From: Microbacterium sp. LWO12-1.2
GTDB taxonomy: Bacteria > Actinomycetota > Actinomycetes > Actinomycetales > Microbacteriaceae
Assembly (NCBI RefSeq): GCF_040675875.1
Contig: NZ_JBEGII010000001.1
Location: forward strand, 744,001-808,000
DNA: 64,000 nucleotides
Reading direction: 5' to 3'
Positions 1-8,477 of the stretch are shown piece after piece. Below the pieces are notes generated by a model. It searched no databases and had not been told where the DNA came from. It saw only the letters and a list, made by a program, of their open reading frames with translations. The stretch's first letter is position 1. Every line of letters begins with the position of its first letter. The position numbers and the translations under genes were made by a program.

Positions 1-106
1 CTGGCGCCTCGGTGCCGTCGAGCACCGAGGCGACGGCACGCCGGATAGGACGGCTCGCGGAGTGGACCGCGATCGTAACGTCCACCAGAGGAGCGACAGC
101 GGTCAC
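1..106 (-). CDS. Family 2-type glycosyltransferase, N-terminal fragment (runs off left edge)
   Basis: Only about 35 codons are inside the window. From a GTG start the peptide reads VTAVAPLVDVTIAVHSASRP and continues into RRAVASVLDGTEAP. This matches residue for residue the N-terminus of the next gene upstream (SPLVDVTIAVHSATRPIARAVASVV), so it is a third tandem copy of the same glycosyltransferase type. The start GTG overlaps the TGA of the neighbour in a GTGA tetranucleotide, which implies translational coupling within an operon running leftwards. Donor and acceptor sugars cannot be inferred. Confidence 0.8.
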   Translation of the reverse strand, partial: MTAVAPLVDVTIAVHSASRPIRRAVASVLDGTEAP

Positions 107-1188
107 AGCTGGCCGACCCTCTGCGAGCGCGCACCGGCGAAAAGCGTGCGTAGCGGCGCCTGCCGGTGCAGGGCCAGGAACGGATTCCGGGTGAGCTGTG
201 CTCCGAGGGAGAGGTAGATCCATCGACGCCCGAGGAGGGCGCGTGTGCGCTCGGGATCAGGGTAGCCGGTGCGAAGCTCGTCGATGACCCGTCGGTCCGC
301 CTGCGAGAGGACGGACAGCACCCCCGGCGCCCACCCGCAGACCCGATCCAGCATTCGGAGGAGTTCGTCGCTCACCGACGCGATCCCCGGGCTGTCGAGG
401 CGGGCGGCCACCGCATCGAAGAAGTGGATGCGAATCAGCTTGACCGCGAGCGCGCGTCGATCAGCGGACGATGTGCGGGCGAACCAGTCCGCGTCCTCGA
501 TCGTACGCAGGAACTCGAAATCGGCCGCGACGCTCCGTGGAGCAGATGTGACCCGGTCGTCCGCGTCGTCGTGTCCCACATAGGGCGGGCCGTAAAGGTC
601 ATACGCAATGCTCTCCGCGGTGATCCAGAGTGCGGCCGAGTAGGAGAGATCCTCGCCCGATGCCAGGCCCTGCGCGAACCGGAGGTCGCCGAAGCGTGAA
701 CGGTCGATGAGGCCGAGTGGCGCGCTCCGATAGTGCAGACGATCGCGATCCGCGCTAAGACCGGTGGTGCGACGGCCTCGCCTGACCGGCGGGTACGGGT
801 CTGGGCCGCCCGTCACGAGTCGAATGCGACCGATCACCACCTGGGCTCCGGTGCGCCGCTGGAGAGCGAGCCAGGAGTCGATCGCGCCCGGCGCGAACTC
901 GTCGTCAGAGCCGAGGAGTGTGTGGAACCGCGCCGTGGCCTCCGCCATACCGAGGTTCATCGGGCCGGCCGGCGATGGAATGCCGTCGCGCAGGGCGAGC
1001 AGACGCACGTCCGGGTGATCGGCGTACTCGCCGAGGTTCGTCCGGATGATCTCCGGGTCGATGTTGTGCGCGACCACGTTCACGCGGACCGGCGCCGCAG
1101 TGCCGTTCACGACGGAGGCGACGGCGCGCGCGATCGGGCGGGTGGCTGAGTGGACGGCGATCGTGACATCGACAAGTGGAGATTCCAT
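103..1188 (-). CDS. Family 2-type glycosyltransferase (GT-A fold)
   Basis: The 361-residue protein begins with a GT-A-type strand (VDVTIAVHSATRPIARAV), followed by VRVNVVAHN and a GSDDE motif near residue 95 that fits the metal/nucleotide-sugar-binding DxD. It shares these blocks and the later LGLIDRSRFG and ASGEDL segments with the 351-residue protein encoded just upstream, so the two are paralogues. No membrane segment is seen, so it is probably cytosolic or peripheral and adds a sugar to a lipid-linked glycan. The ATG start is supported by alignment with the paralogue. A TAACAT -10-like box lies 9 nt upstream at 1198-1203. Specificity is unknown. Confidence 0.85.
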   Translation of the reverse strand: MESPLVDVTIAVHSATRPIARAVASVVNGTAAPVRVNVVAHNIDPEIIRTNLGEYADHPDVRLLALRDGIPSPAGPMNLGMAEATARFHTLLGSDDEFAPGAIDSWLALQRRTGAQVVIGRIRLVTGGPDPYPPVRRGRRTTGLSADRDRLHYRSAPLGLIDRSRFGDLRFAQGLASGEDLSYSAALWITAESIAYDLYGPPYVGHDDADDRVTSAPRSVAADFEFLRTIEDADWFARTSSADRRALAVKLIRIHFFDAVAARLDSPGIASVSDELLRMLDRVCGWAPGVLSVLSQADRRVIDELRTGYPDPERTRALLGRRWIYLSLGAQLTRNPFLALHRQAPLRTLFAGARSQRVGQL

Positions 1189-1224
1189 ACCAGGTCGATG
1201 TTACCGCGAGGCTTCGGCTCGTCC

Positions 1225-2280
1225 CTACGGCAGCATGTCGCGGAGCGTGCGATACGGCGCCTGTCGGTGCAGCGAGAGGAACGGGTTTGCGGTCAGGCGA
1301 CCGTCCGGGCCGCCTCCCCACCGAGCCGTGAGGTGGGTTCGGATCTGCTCCGCGGAGGGCGCGCTGCCACCGAGTTCGACCAGTACCTTCCGATCCGCTC
1401 GGGCGAGGAGGGCGATGGCGCCGGGGGACATCCGCTCGATCCTGGCGGCGACGGCGAGAAGCTCGGCGCTGTGTGCCTCGATACCGCCGGGGGCTTCGAG
1501 GCGCGCGGCAACGGCATCCATCAGATGCACGCGCAGGTTCTTGACGCCGAAGGCCCGTCGCAGGTCTGCGCCCGCCGCCGCGTACCAGGGCCGCGCAGCG
1601 ACGATATCCAGAAAGGCGAAGTCCTCAGCCAGCGGCCGCACCGTCCTGGTCACGCGATCGGTGGCGTCGTCGTGGCCGAAGTAGGCGGGGCCGTTCCGGT
1701 CGTAGGCGATGTGGGAGCCGGTGAACCAAAGCTCTGCGGTGAACTCCAGGTCCTCTCCCGACGCGAGGCCGGGGGTGAAACGGAGGTGCCCGAAGCGGGA
1801 GCGGTCGATGAGCCCGAGCGGCATGCATCGGTAAAGGAGCCGGTCCTTGACCGGATCGAGATCGCGCGTGCGTCCTCGCCGTGTGGGCGGCGTGGTCTCG
1901 ACGCTCTGCTCGACGCGGACACGAGGGATGACGGTCGTGGCTCCCGTCGACACGGCGACGGTATGCCAGGAGTCGAGTGCGCCGGGGTCGAGTTCATCGT
2001 CTGAGCCGAGTACGCAGAAGTACGGTGCCTCCGCGGCGTCGATGCCGTGGTTCATCGGGCCGGCCGGAGACGAGATCCCGTCCTGGAGCGAGAGCACCCG
2101 CACCCCCGGATGATCTGCAAGATCGGCGAGGTTCGCGGCGATGGCGTCGGCATTGGTGTTGTGAGCGACGACCGTGACGCGGACGGCAACGGTGTTCGCG
2201 AGCACCGAGCGAACTGCGCGCTCGATCGGACGACTGGGCGTGTGCACGGGGATGACCACGTCCACGTCGGGCAACGGCAT
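1225..2280 (-). CDS. Family 2-type glycosyltransferase (GT-A fold), paralogue
   Basis: A 351-residue glycosyltransferase beginning PDVDVVIPVHTPSRPIERAV, with a GSDDELDPGALDSW block near residue 95 that contains the acidic DxD-type motif. It shares PLGLIDRSRFG, LASGEDL and the C-terminal NPFLSLHRQAPYRTL with the downstream gene, which has NPFLALHRQAPLRTL. The pair and the partial gene at the left edge form a duplicated array. It is first in the leftward operon, and a TAGAAT box at 2288-2293 sits exactly 7 nt before the ATG, suggesting a leaderless mRNA. Acceptor and donor are not predictable. Confidence 0.87.
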   Translation of the reverse strand: MPLPDVDVVIPVHTPSRPIERAVRSVLANTVAVRVTVVAHNTNADAIAANLADLADHPGVRVLSLQDGISSPAGPMNHGIDAAEAPYFCVLGSDDELDPGALDSWHTVAVSTGATTVIPRVRVEQSVETTPPTRRGRTRDLDPVKDRLLYRCMPLGLIDRSRFGHLRFTPGLASGEDLEFTAELWFTGSHIAYDRNGPAYFGHDDATDRVTRTVRPLAEDFAFLDIVAARPWYAAAGADLRRAFGVKNLRVHLMDAVAARLEAPGGIEAHSAELLAVAARIERMSPGAIALLARADRKVLVELGGSAPSAEQIRTHLTARWGGGPDGRLTANPFLSLHRQAPYRTLRDMLP

Positions 2281-2287
2281 GTGCTCG

Positions 2288-2293
2288 ATTCTA
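2288..2293 (-). promoter_or_regulatory. -10 box TAGAAT for leaderless glycosyltransferase mRNA
   Basis: On the minus strand TAGAAT is followed by 7 nt and then the ATG at 2280. This is the spacing expected when transcription starts on the A of the start codon. No clear -35 hexamer is visible. Confidence 0.55.
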
Positions 2294-2326
2294 ACGGGCG
2301 CTGCCGAGCGCTGGGCCGTCTGCAGG

Positions 2327-2332
2327 TATCCT
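2327..2332 (+). promoter_or_regulatory. Possible -10 box TATCCT for the acyltransferase
   Basis: TATCCT lies about 60 nt before the GTG start of the acyltransferase gene, in the 112-bp divergent intergenic region. This gene has its own Shine-Dalgarno, so a leadered mRNA is expected. Confidence 0.35.
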
Positions 2333-2392
2333 TGCTCCAGCCGGTCGCCCCTGCGGACCGTGCGTCCTCACCGACAAGAAGGCAACTTCCGC

Positions 2393-3538
2393 GTGCACGC
2401 TGTATCGACCCTCGCCCAGCGGACCGGACGGCTCGACTCGCTCACCGGTCTGCGGTGGTGGGCCGCTTTCGCAGTGTTCCTGTACCACATGAACAACTTC
2501 GCGCCCCTCCCGGGCCCGACCCAGACGGTGCTGCTCAACGGCTATCTCGGCGTGACATTCTTCTTTGTACTGTCCGGGTTCGTCTTGACCTGGTCAGCGC
2601 GCCCGGCAGTGCCGATCTCGACGTTCTACTGGCGAAGATTCGCGCGCATCTGGCCCGCGCACATGGTTGCACTCCTGATCGCGATCCCGGTGTTCTACAC
2701 GCTGTTCCCCGTCGGCGATGGTAGCTTCCTCAAGCCGTTCGATCTGGCGATCCTCTTGTTGTCAGTGCCCATCATCCAAGCCTGGTGGTCGAACCCGATG
2801 ATCCTTTTCTCGGGGAACCCGGCGGCGTGGACTCTGACCTGCGAAGCCTTCTTCTATGCGCTTCACCCGTGGATCTCGCGGGTGCTCGTTCCGATGGCGA
2901 AGCGCGGCGCATTGCTTCTCGCGGCTGGCGTCGTTCTGTACGCCTTCGCGTTCCGGCTCACGGCGCTGCTCTGGCCCGAGAGCGGTCTCGGGATCGTCCC
3001 GGTTCCGATGCAGCGGCTTCCCGAGTTCGTGTTGGGTATGGCGTTGGCGTGGGCGATGCGCTCGGGGTGGCGTCCGCGCATTCACCCGCTCATCGGAGTG
3101 GCGACTCTGGGGGCCGTGGTGGCGCTCCGACTAGTCGCCGAGCGCTATGCCGCGGGCGGGCCTTGGGGAGTTCTCGTCGACGGGATATCCAACGAACTCT
3201 TCACGGTCGCCTGTGGGATCGCGATCGTGGCTCTTGCCAACCATGCGCTGCGTGGGGGACGGATCTGGTTTGCCTCGACCTGGCAGGTGCGTCTCGGAGA
3301 GTGGTCTTTCGCCTTCTACCTGGTGCACGCGACGTTCATCTACCTCGCACTGCGGATTTTCGGCTACCAGCCGGCGTCCTGGACGAATCTTCTCTGGTTC
3401 GCGGCCCTGTTCGTTGTCGACCTGGTCGCCGCGTGGGCGCTGCACACCTTCGTCGAGCATGCCCTGGAGAAGCGGATGCGCCGTTGGAAGGACAACCGCG
3501 ACGAGAAGCGGGTGAAGGTTCGCGTCGCGTCAGTCTGA
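2393..3538 (+). CDS. Acyltransferase family 3 membrane protein (OafA/YrhL type)
   Basis: A 381-residue integral membrane protein with about ten hydrophobic segments. The N-terminus RLDSLTGLRWWAAFAVFLYH carries the family-defining R(x)LDxLxGLR-(x)n-H pattern, followed by FFFVLSGFVLTW and FYWRRFARIWPAHM. Family members move acyl groups (often acetyl) from the cytosol onto exported glycans. The GTG start was chosen because an AGAAGG Shine-Dalgarno lies about 10 nt upstream and all homology begins here; the longer reading back to 2174 overlaps the divergent gene. It converges on the next operon with a 9-nt overlap. It probably O-acetylates the glycan made by this locus. Confidence 0.9.
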   Translation: MHAVSTLAQRTGRLDSLTGLRWWAAFAVFLYHMNNFAPLPGPTQTVLLNGYLGVTFFFVLSGFVLTWSARPAVPISTFYWRRFARIWPAHMVALLIAIPVFYTLFPVGDGSFLKPFDLAILLLSVPIIQAWWSNPMILFSGNPAAWTLTCEAFFYALHPWISRVLVPMAKRGALLLAAGVVLYAFAFRLTALLWPESGLGIVPVPMQRLPEFVLGMALAWAMRSGWRPRIHPLIGVATLGAVVALRLVAERYAAGGPWGVLVDGISNELFTVACGIAIVALANHALRGGRIWFASTWQVRLGEWSFAFYLVHATFIYLALRIFGYQPASWTNLLWFAALFVVDLVAAWALHTFVEHALEKRMRRWKDNRDEKRVKVRVASV

Positions 3539-4750
3539 CGTGCGGATCCACCCGTTCAGCAGTGCCTCGGCGCTGCGCGCACCCGAGTGCACGGCCTCGA
3601 CGAATCGCGGGCCGGCGGCAGCCGCAGCACGCGCCGTCTCCGGATCCTCGATCAGCGCGGTGATGACCGACCTGAGCGTCTCGGGGTCGGCCTCCACGAT
3701 GGGAAGCGGCATTCCGATCTCGGCGGCGATGCGCGCGCGGATGTCGGGAAGCACGTGCCCGACGACCACTCGACCCGCGGCCATCGCTTCGCAAGCGGCC
3801 ACACCGTACGACCCGAGGCGGAACTGATCCAGCACGATGTCTGCGTCGGCGAGGATGCCCGGCATGCGGTCGGAGCTGACGCCGGTGATCAGCTCGTACT
3901 CGACCGCGCCCCCGTCGATCAACGGTGCGAGCGCCGGTTCGATGAGGTGGCTGCCCTTCTGCACGGCAGAGCTGGAGGAATGGATGACCCGCACATGATC
4001 CTTGGCCATCGCAGGCTGGTCGGTGCGGAACCGATCGATGTCGATCACGACAGGGCACCAGATGCCCCACGGTACGTCGTCGAGGAGATCGGGAGTCGAG
4101 ACGAAGGTCGGACGGCGCAGTCGCGTGAGCAGTTCGAGATTCGCGTCCGCATCGGCCTGCAGCACCTCGGTGCGTGGATCCTCCGGATACGGCGACCATG
4201 GCGTGCGACGGGCGTGTTCACGAGGATTGCGGATATCGGTGCCATGAGAAAGGAAAGCCACCGAGACACCGGCTTCCTCCAGCGCAGTGACCTCTGCGCT
4301 CACCTGTCGATCGAACAGCCGACCGAACAGGGGGCGCTCGGCCTCGATGAGCACGTGGGAGAACTGTCGCACGGCATCCCACTCCGCCTGCGTCCACTCC
4401 GACGACGATGTGGACGCGACAGGTACGGGAGTGTCCGCAGGGAAGGAGAATCCGATGGGCAGCACGATCTCCATGTTGCGCGCGCGGAGGTCAGGGGCAG
4501 CCGTCTCGAGGGCGCGAGCCCATCGGTACCCCTGGCCCGAGTAGTTCGTGGGGCCGATGAAGACCCGGACGGGGGCGTCGGGGACGTCCGTGATGGGAGC
4601 CTCGCCGCCGCCCAAGGCCCGATGAGCGAGACGACCGATCAGACCGTCGGGGTCGCGGGCCGCCGAATCGAGAGCACGATTGACCCACGTGGGAAGCTGC
4701 GAGCGGTTCCTGATGATCCACCCGGCGATGGCGTTGAGCTGTCTGCGCAT
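3530..4750 (-). CDS. Group 1 (GT-B) glycosyltransferase, paralogue A
   Basis: About 406 residues. It carries the signature blocks of a four-member paralogous family in this locus: an N-terminal glycine-rich PTNYSGQGYRWARALE, SHGTDIRNPREH, FVSTPDLLDDVPWGIWCP, RVIHSSSSAVQKGSHLI and QFRIGDYG-like QFRLGSYGVAACEAMAAG. The last block aligns with the EX7E region of GT4 enzymes, but the first Glu is Gly. I chose the ATG at 4750 because a GGAG lies 10 nt upstream; an ATG at 4771 would add seven residues. It is the last gene of a four-gene leftward operon and lies directly after the 395-residue glycosyltransferase. Sugar specificity is unknown. Confidence 0.85.
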   Translation of the reverse strand: MRRQLNAIAGWIIRNRSQLPTWVNRALDSAARDPDGLIGRLAHRALGGGEAPITDVPDAPVRVFIGPTNYSGQGYRWARALETAAPDLRARNMEIVLPIGFSFPADTPVPVASTSSSEWTQAEWDAVRQFSHVLIEAERPLFGRLFDRQVSAEVTALEEAGVSVAFLSHGTDIRNPREHARRTPWSPYPEDPRTEVLQADADANLELLTRLRRPTFVSTPDLLDDVPWGIWCPVVIDIDRFRTDQPAMAKDHVRVIHSSSSAVQKGSHLIEPALAPLIDGGAVEYELITGVSSDRMPGILADADIVLDQFRLGSYGVAACEAMAAGRVVVGHVLPDIRARIAAEIGMPLPIVEADPETLRSVITALIEDPETARAAAAAGPRFVEAVHSGARSAEALLNGWIRTSD

Positions 4751-4751
4751 C

Positions 4752-5939
4752 TCAGGCGTGCTCCGCGGCATCGTCGCCGGACGCTTCGAGCACGTCCACG
4801 ACTCGTGCGGCGACGGCCGCGAGCGAATGGCCGGCTGCGGTCCAAGCCGCCACCCGGTGGCGTTCCGGAGCGGTGAGCGGATCCGTTGCCAGTGCCGTCA
4901 TGGCTGCAGCGACGGACGCGGCATCGTATGTGCTCACGATCCCGCCGCGGACCTCCGCGTTCGCGCGGTGGAGAAACGCACCCGTGGGCCCGGCCTCCGG
5001 CCCCACGAAGATCACGGGGCATCCGGCGGCCATCGACGAATAGGCTTTGGTGGCGAAGGCATATTCGTATCCCGAGTCGGGGAGCTGGGTGGCGAAGCTG
5101 GCCACCGCCCGGTGCAGGTGGGGGACGAGGTCGGCGCTCGGTATGGTCTCGATGAAATCGACGGCGTGGTCGACGCCGAGCTCCCTCGCGCGTTGCTCGA
5201 GTGCCTCCCGCTCGCTGCCGTTTCCGATGAACCGGAGGACGTATCCGGGATGCGTGACGGTGAACGCCGCGAACCCATCCACGATGATCTCCGCACCGTG
5301 CCAATGCGAATATGTGCCCGCGTACACGAACACACGTTCGGTCGGCACCTCTGCCTCTGTCGGCGGGAGGAACGAGGTGGTGTCGGCGCCGAATCCCGTC
5401 ACGACGACCGGCCGCGAGATACCGAGGGTGGCGATGCGATCCAGGACGCCCTGCGAGATCGTGACGATCGCGCGCGCTCCCCGCATCGCGAAGCGCTCCG
5501 TCGCCCGCAAGACGCGGAGCACGAGCCGTGATGCGGTCACCTGCTGAGCAGCGTCCGACCAGACATCCGCGGCATCGTAGACGTAGGGGATGCGGCGCAG
5601 TGTGCACACGACGCGGACGACGAAACCGGTGGTGGGCGGTGGCTCCATGAAGACCACGTCGGGCCGGGGGAGGAAGAGCAGCCGGAAGAACAGAGGCACA
5701 TCGAAGCTGAGATACGGGAGGTAGCCCCGCACGTAGCCGCTGCGGTCGCGCAGCACAGGAGACATGCGCACGTCTTCGGCTGGCTCGCCGACGTCGATGC
5801 CGTGCGGAGGCCGCGCTGTGAGAACGGTGACGTGGTGCCCGCGAGCGACGGCGTCGTCGGCGACAGCTCCGAGGAATGAGGATGCCGCGGATGGTTCAGG
5901 ACGGTAGATGCGAGAGACGATCGCGATGCGCATGCTCAT
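4752..5939 (-). CDS. GT4-type glycosyltransferase (WbuB-like)
   Basis: A 395-residue GT-B enzyme starting MSMRIAIVSRIYRPEPSAAS, with a glycine-bearing N-terminal nucleotide-fold loop, VYDAADVWSDAA in the middle, and VFVYAGTYSHWHGAEIIVDG opening the donor-binding domain. The C-terminal YEYAFATKAYSSMAAGCPVIFVG is the donor-contacting block and resembles WbuB-type amino-sugar transferases, but the exact donor is inference. The start ATG overlaps the upstream TGA (ATGA), giving coupling to the preceding gene. It is not a close paralogue of its three operon neighbours. Confidence 0.88.
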   Translation of the reverse strand: MSMRIAIVSRIYRPEPSAASSFLGAVADDAVARGHHVTVLTARPPHGIDVGEPAEDVRMSPVLRDRSGYVRGYLPYLSFDVPLFFRLLFLPRPDVVFMEPPPTTGFVVRVVCTLRRIPYVYDAADVWSDAAQQVTASRLVLRVLRATERFAMRGARAIVTISQGVLDRIATLGISRPVVVTGFGADTTSFLPPTEAEVPTERVFVYAGTYSHWHGAEIIVDGFAAFTVTHPGYVLRFIGNGSEREALEQRARELGVDHAVDFIETIPSADLVPHLHRAVASFATQLPDSGYEYAFATKAYSSMAAGCPVIFVGPEAGPTGAFLHRANAEVRGGIVSTYDAASVAAAMTALATDPLTAPERHRVAAWTAAGHSLAAVAARVVDVLEASGDDAAEHA

Positions 5940-7111
5940 GCCGCGAGGAAATGCTTCATCAGCTGATCGCGCGAGAAGTCGCCGTTGTGGAGGCGGGCCA
6001 CGAAGTCCTTGCCGGTACGGGCGATGGCTCGGTACTCGTCGCGCCGAACGGCGATGTCACGGAGCATATGCTCGAGGGTGTCCGGCGTTGTATCCGGTAT
6101 CGGCAGCGCCATGCCCGCGTGGGTCTCGACCTCACGGCGCACCTGCTCCGTGATGTGAGCGAGGACGACACGCCCCGACGTCATGCTCTCGCAGGCCGCG
6201 ACCCCGTAGTCGCCGATCCGGAACTGATCGAGGACCACGTCGGCTGACGCCATCACGGCGGGCATCTCGTGGTTCGGGACGCGGTCGAGTTGGATGAACT
6301 CGATGAGTCCCTCGTCGTGGAGACGTTGGGCGATCGGCACGATCAGGGGTGTTCCCTTGACATGCGGATTCGTGGGGCCGTGGATGACGCGGATGCGGTC
6401 GCGTTCGAGAAGCGGTTCGTCATTGATCCACTGTTGCTGGTCGATCACCACTCCGAGGAACTGCGCCTGGGGGAGGTCGACGAGCAGGCCCGCAGTCGAG
6501 ACGAACGTCGGTAGATCGAGATCCGCGATGGCCGCCAGATTGGCAGCCACGGCCTTCTCCGCGAGGTCGACGGGGATCCACTCGTCGCTGTCGGTGAACG
6601 GGGACCACGGCGTCGATTCGAGATGCGTCGACGGCAGGCGCACCTCATTTCCGTGTCCGACGATGCCGACATGCACGCCGCGCTCCCGCAGCAGCGCGGT
6701 CTGGCGCCGCAGATCTCCCGAGAACATCCCGCCGAGGATCGGGAAGCACGCTTCGATCAGTACGTGCGTGTAGTTCTCGGCGATCGCGTCGAGCATCGCC
6801 TTCTGCCACGCACGCGAGTGCTCGGCGGTGCGCCAGGGGACGGTGTAGTCGGCCGGGTACTGCAGAAGGTTGTTGCCGGAATGCACGTAGTTGACTCCGG
6901 AAACCGTGCCGGACGTCTCCGCGGCCCGTGACCACCGGTACCCCTGTCCCGCATAGTTCACAGGGCCGACGAGCATCCGGGTGGGACGGCTGAGGTCGGG
7001 CACCGGGGGTGGTGGTGGCGTCACTCCCTGCAGTCGGTCGACCGTCGAGGCGATCGTGTCCTGTACAGGTTTGGGGACGAGTTTCCAGACGGCTTCAACG
7101 CGCGGGTGCAT
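5936..7111 (-). CDS. Group 1 (GT-B) glycosyltransferase, paralogue B
   Basis: A 391-residue member of the local paralogous family. It shows PVNYAGQGYRWSRAAET near residue 50, THVLIEACFPILGG, GHGNEVRLPSTHLESTPWSP, FVSTAGLLVDLP, RVIHGPTNPHVKGTPLI and QFRIGDYGVAACESMTSG. The Gly at the position of the first Glu of EX7E is conserved. A proline run (TPPPPPVPDLSRP) separates a short N-terminal helix from the catalytic region. The ATG is supported by an AGGAAG Shine-Dalgarno 8-9 nt upstream. It overlaps its upstream neighbour by 17 nt and the next gene by 4 nt. Confidence 0.85.
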   Translation of the reverse strand: MHPRVEAVWKLVPKPVQDTIASTVDRLQGVTPPPPPVPDLSRPTRMLVGPVNYAGQGYRWSRAAETSGTVSGVNYVHSGNNLLQYPADYTVPWRTAEHSRAWQKAMLDAIAENYTHVLIEACFPILGGMFSGDLRRQTALLRERGVHVGIVGHGNEVRLPSTHLESTPWSPFTDSDEWIPVDLAEKAVAANLAAIADLDLPTFVSTAGLLVDLPQAQFLGVVIDQQQWINDEPLLERDRIRVIHGPTNPHVKGTPLIVPIAQRLHDEGLIEFIQLDRVPNHEMPAVMASADVVLDQFRIGDYGVAACESMTSGRVVLAHITEQVRREVETHAGMALPIPDTTPDTLEHMLRDIAVRRDEYRAIARTGKDFVARLHNGDFSRDQLMKHFLAA

Positions 7112-8330
7112 CGGCTTCTTCCTGTTCCGTTCCTGACCGGGGGAGCATCAGCCACGCCTGATCGAGGACCTCTGCGGATCGTCGACCGTCGTGGACGGCG
7201 CGGACGAATGCATCCCCCGGCGTGCGGAGCTCCTCGAGGTCGTCGCGAGCGGCAAGTTCACGGAGAACGTGTTCGATCGTATCCGGCGTGGCTTCGACGA
7301 TCGGCGGGGTCATTCCCGTCGCGTTCTTCACGGCGTTCCTGACGCGCTCGCTGAGGTGCCCGACGACGATGCATCCCGAGGCGAGTGCCTCACAGGCGGC
7401 GACGCCGTATGAGCCAATCCTGAGCTGATCGATCAGGACGTCGGCCATTGCGAAGCGGTCCGGCATCTGGGCCGTCGGTACGCCCTGGATGATGTCCAGA
7501 TCGATGATGCCCTCCGCTTCCAGCCGTTCCAGCGTGTTTCGAATGAGGTGCGTCCCTTTGATCACCGACACGGAGGGCGCATGGGCGACGCGCAGGCGCC
7601 GGTCGCGACTGCGCGCGCTCCGCGGGCGCTCCCACCGCGAGATGTCGACGGCGACTGGGCACCAGACCGCAGCAGGCAGGTCCTCGAGCAGGTCGGGGGT
7701 CGACACGAAGACCGGGCGCCCGCTGGTCTCGAGGAGGTCGATGTTGCGCGTCGCGACGACCTCGTCGCGCGCTGCGTAGATCTCAGGGTCCGCGTAGTGG
7801 GACCACGGGTTGTCGCGCAGATGCCGCGATGGCAGGCGCACATCGGTGCCGTGCGCGAGGAAGGCGACATTCACACCGCCCTTCGCAAGGGCATCGACCT
7901 GGGCCGCCACGGAACGCCCGAGCAGCCGGCCGAACGGCGGCTCCTCAGCCTCGATCAGGACGTGTGTCGCGCGCTGCGCTGCTTCCAGCTGTGCGCGCTG
8001 CCAGGCGGTGTCATTGTGATAGGTCGGCACCGGCACCACGAGATCGGCGGGGTAGTCGAACCCGCAGGGGACCTCGATGGCCATGTTTCGCGCGGAGATG
8101 CCCTGCGAGTGTCGCTCGAGTGCCCGGGCCCAGGCGAAGGCCTGGCCGGAGTAGTTGACGGGAGCGATCAACACGCGAGTGAGGCGCTCCTCGAACACGG
8201 TCACGCCCACTGCACCGGGGACGGGTTTGCCGTAGCGGCGTGCCGCGATCCGTCCGATGGGGCTCATCGGGGAGTCGGCGATCCGGTCTATCACGGCGTT
8301 CACCCACCGGGGGATTCTGTTCCGGTTCAC
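7095..8330 (-). CDS. Group 1 (GT-B) glycosyltransferase, paralogue C
   Basis: A 411-residue protein that starts with GTG (VNRNRIPRWVNAVIDRIAD). It carries PVNYSGQAFAWARALE, THVLIEAEEPPFGRLLGR, AHGTDVRLPSRHLRDNPWSH, FVSTPDLLEDLPAAVWCP, RVAHAPSVSVIKGTHLI and QLRIGSYGVAACEALASG. It is closest in organisation to paralogue A. It is the first gene of the operon of four glycosyltransferases and has a perfect TATAAT upstream at 8372-8377. The GT-B fold is supported by the two-domain layout; the acceptor is unknown. Confidence 0.85.
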   Translation of the reverse strand: MNRNRIPRWVNAVIDRIADSPMSPIGRIAARRYGKPVPGAVGVTVFEERLTRVLIAPVNYSGQAFAWARALERHSQGISARNMAIEVPCGFDYPADLVVPVPTYHNDTAWQRAQLEAAQRATHVLIEAEEPPFGRLLGRSVAAQVDALAKGGVNVAFLAHGTDVRLPSRHLRDNPWSHYADPEIYAARDEVVATRNIDLLETSGRPVFVSTPDLLEDLPAAVWCPVAVDISRWERPRSARSRDRRLRVAHAPSVSVIKGTHLIRNTLERLEAEGIIDLDIIQGVPTAQMPDRFAMADVLIDQLRIGSYGVAACEALASGCIVVGHLSERVRNAVKNATGMTPPIVEATPDTIEHVLRELAARDDLEELRTPGDAFVRAVHDGRRSAEVLDQAWLMLPRSGTEQEEADAPAR

Positions 8331-8371
8331 GTCGAGCGTGCATTCTCCGGAGGACAGGAAATCATCTCGCC

Positions 8372-8377
8372 ATTATA
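8372..8377 (-). promoter_or_regulatory. -10 box TATAAT for the four-gene glycosyltransferase operon
   Basis: A perfect TATAAT on the minus strand about 40 nt before the GTG at 8330. A CTGACC hexamer 19 nt further upstream is a possible -35. It is the only intergenic space before the operon and is divergent from the deacetylase promoter. Confidence 0.65.
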
Positions 8378-8413
8378 CCGAGGCGCCGAAACGGGAGGTC
8401 AGCGGCAGACGGC

Positions 8414-8419
8414 TATCAT
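8414..8419 (+). promoter_or_regulatory. -10 box TATCAT for the deacetylase gene
   Basis: TATCAT sits in the divergent intergenic region and would give a start near 8426, leaving a leader of about 52 nt before the ATG at 8478. The -35 is not obvious. Confidence 0.5.
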
Positions 8420-8433
8420 TGAGCGGGTTGCCG

Positions 8434-8460
8434 CGGTCCCGTTCCGATGGACCGGGACCG
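8434..8460 (+). promoter_or_regulatory. Hairpin in the 5' leader of the deacetylase gene
   Basis: CGGTCCCG (8434-8441) and CGGGACCG (8453-8460) form a perfect 8-bp stem with an 11-nt loop. The loop and right flank can also pair differently: CCGTTCCGAT against ATTGGAACGG with one mismatch. The structure lies between the presumed transcription start and the ATG. It may affect translation or RNA stability; function is inference. Confidence 0.4.
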
Positions 8461-8477
8461 ATTGGAACGGTGGATCG

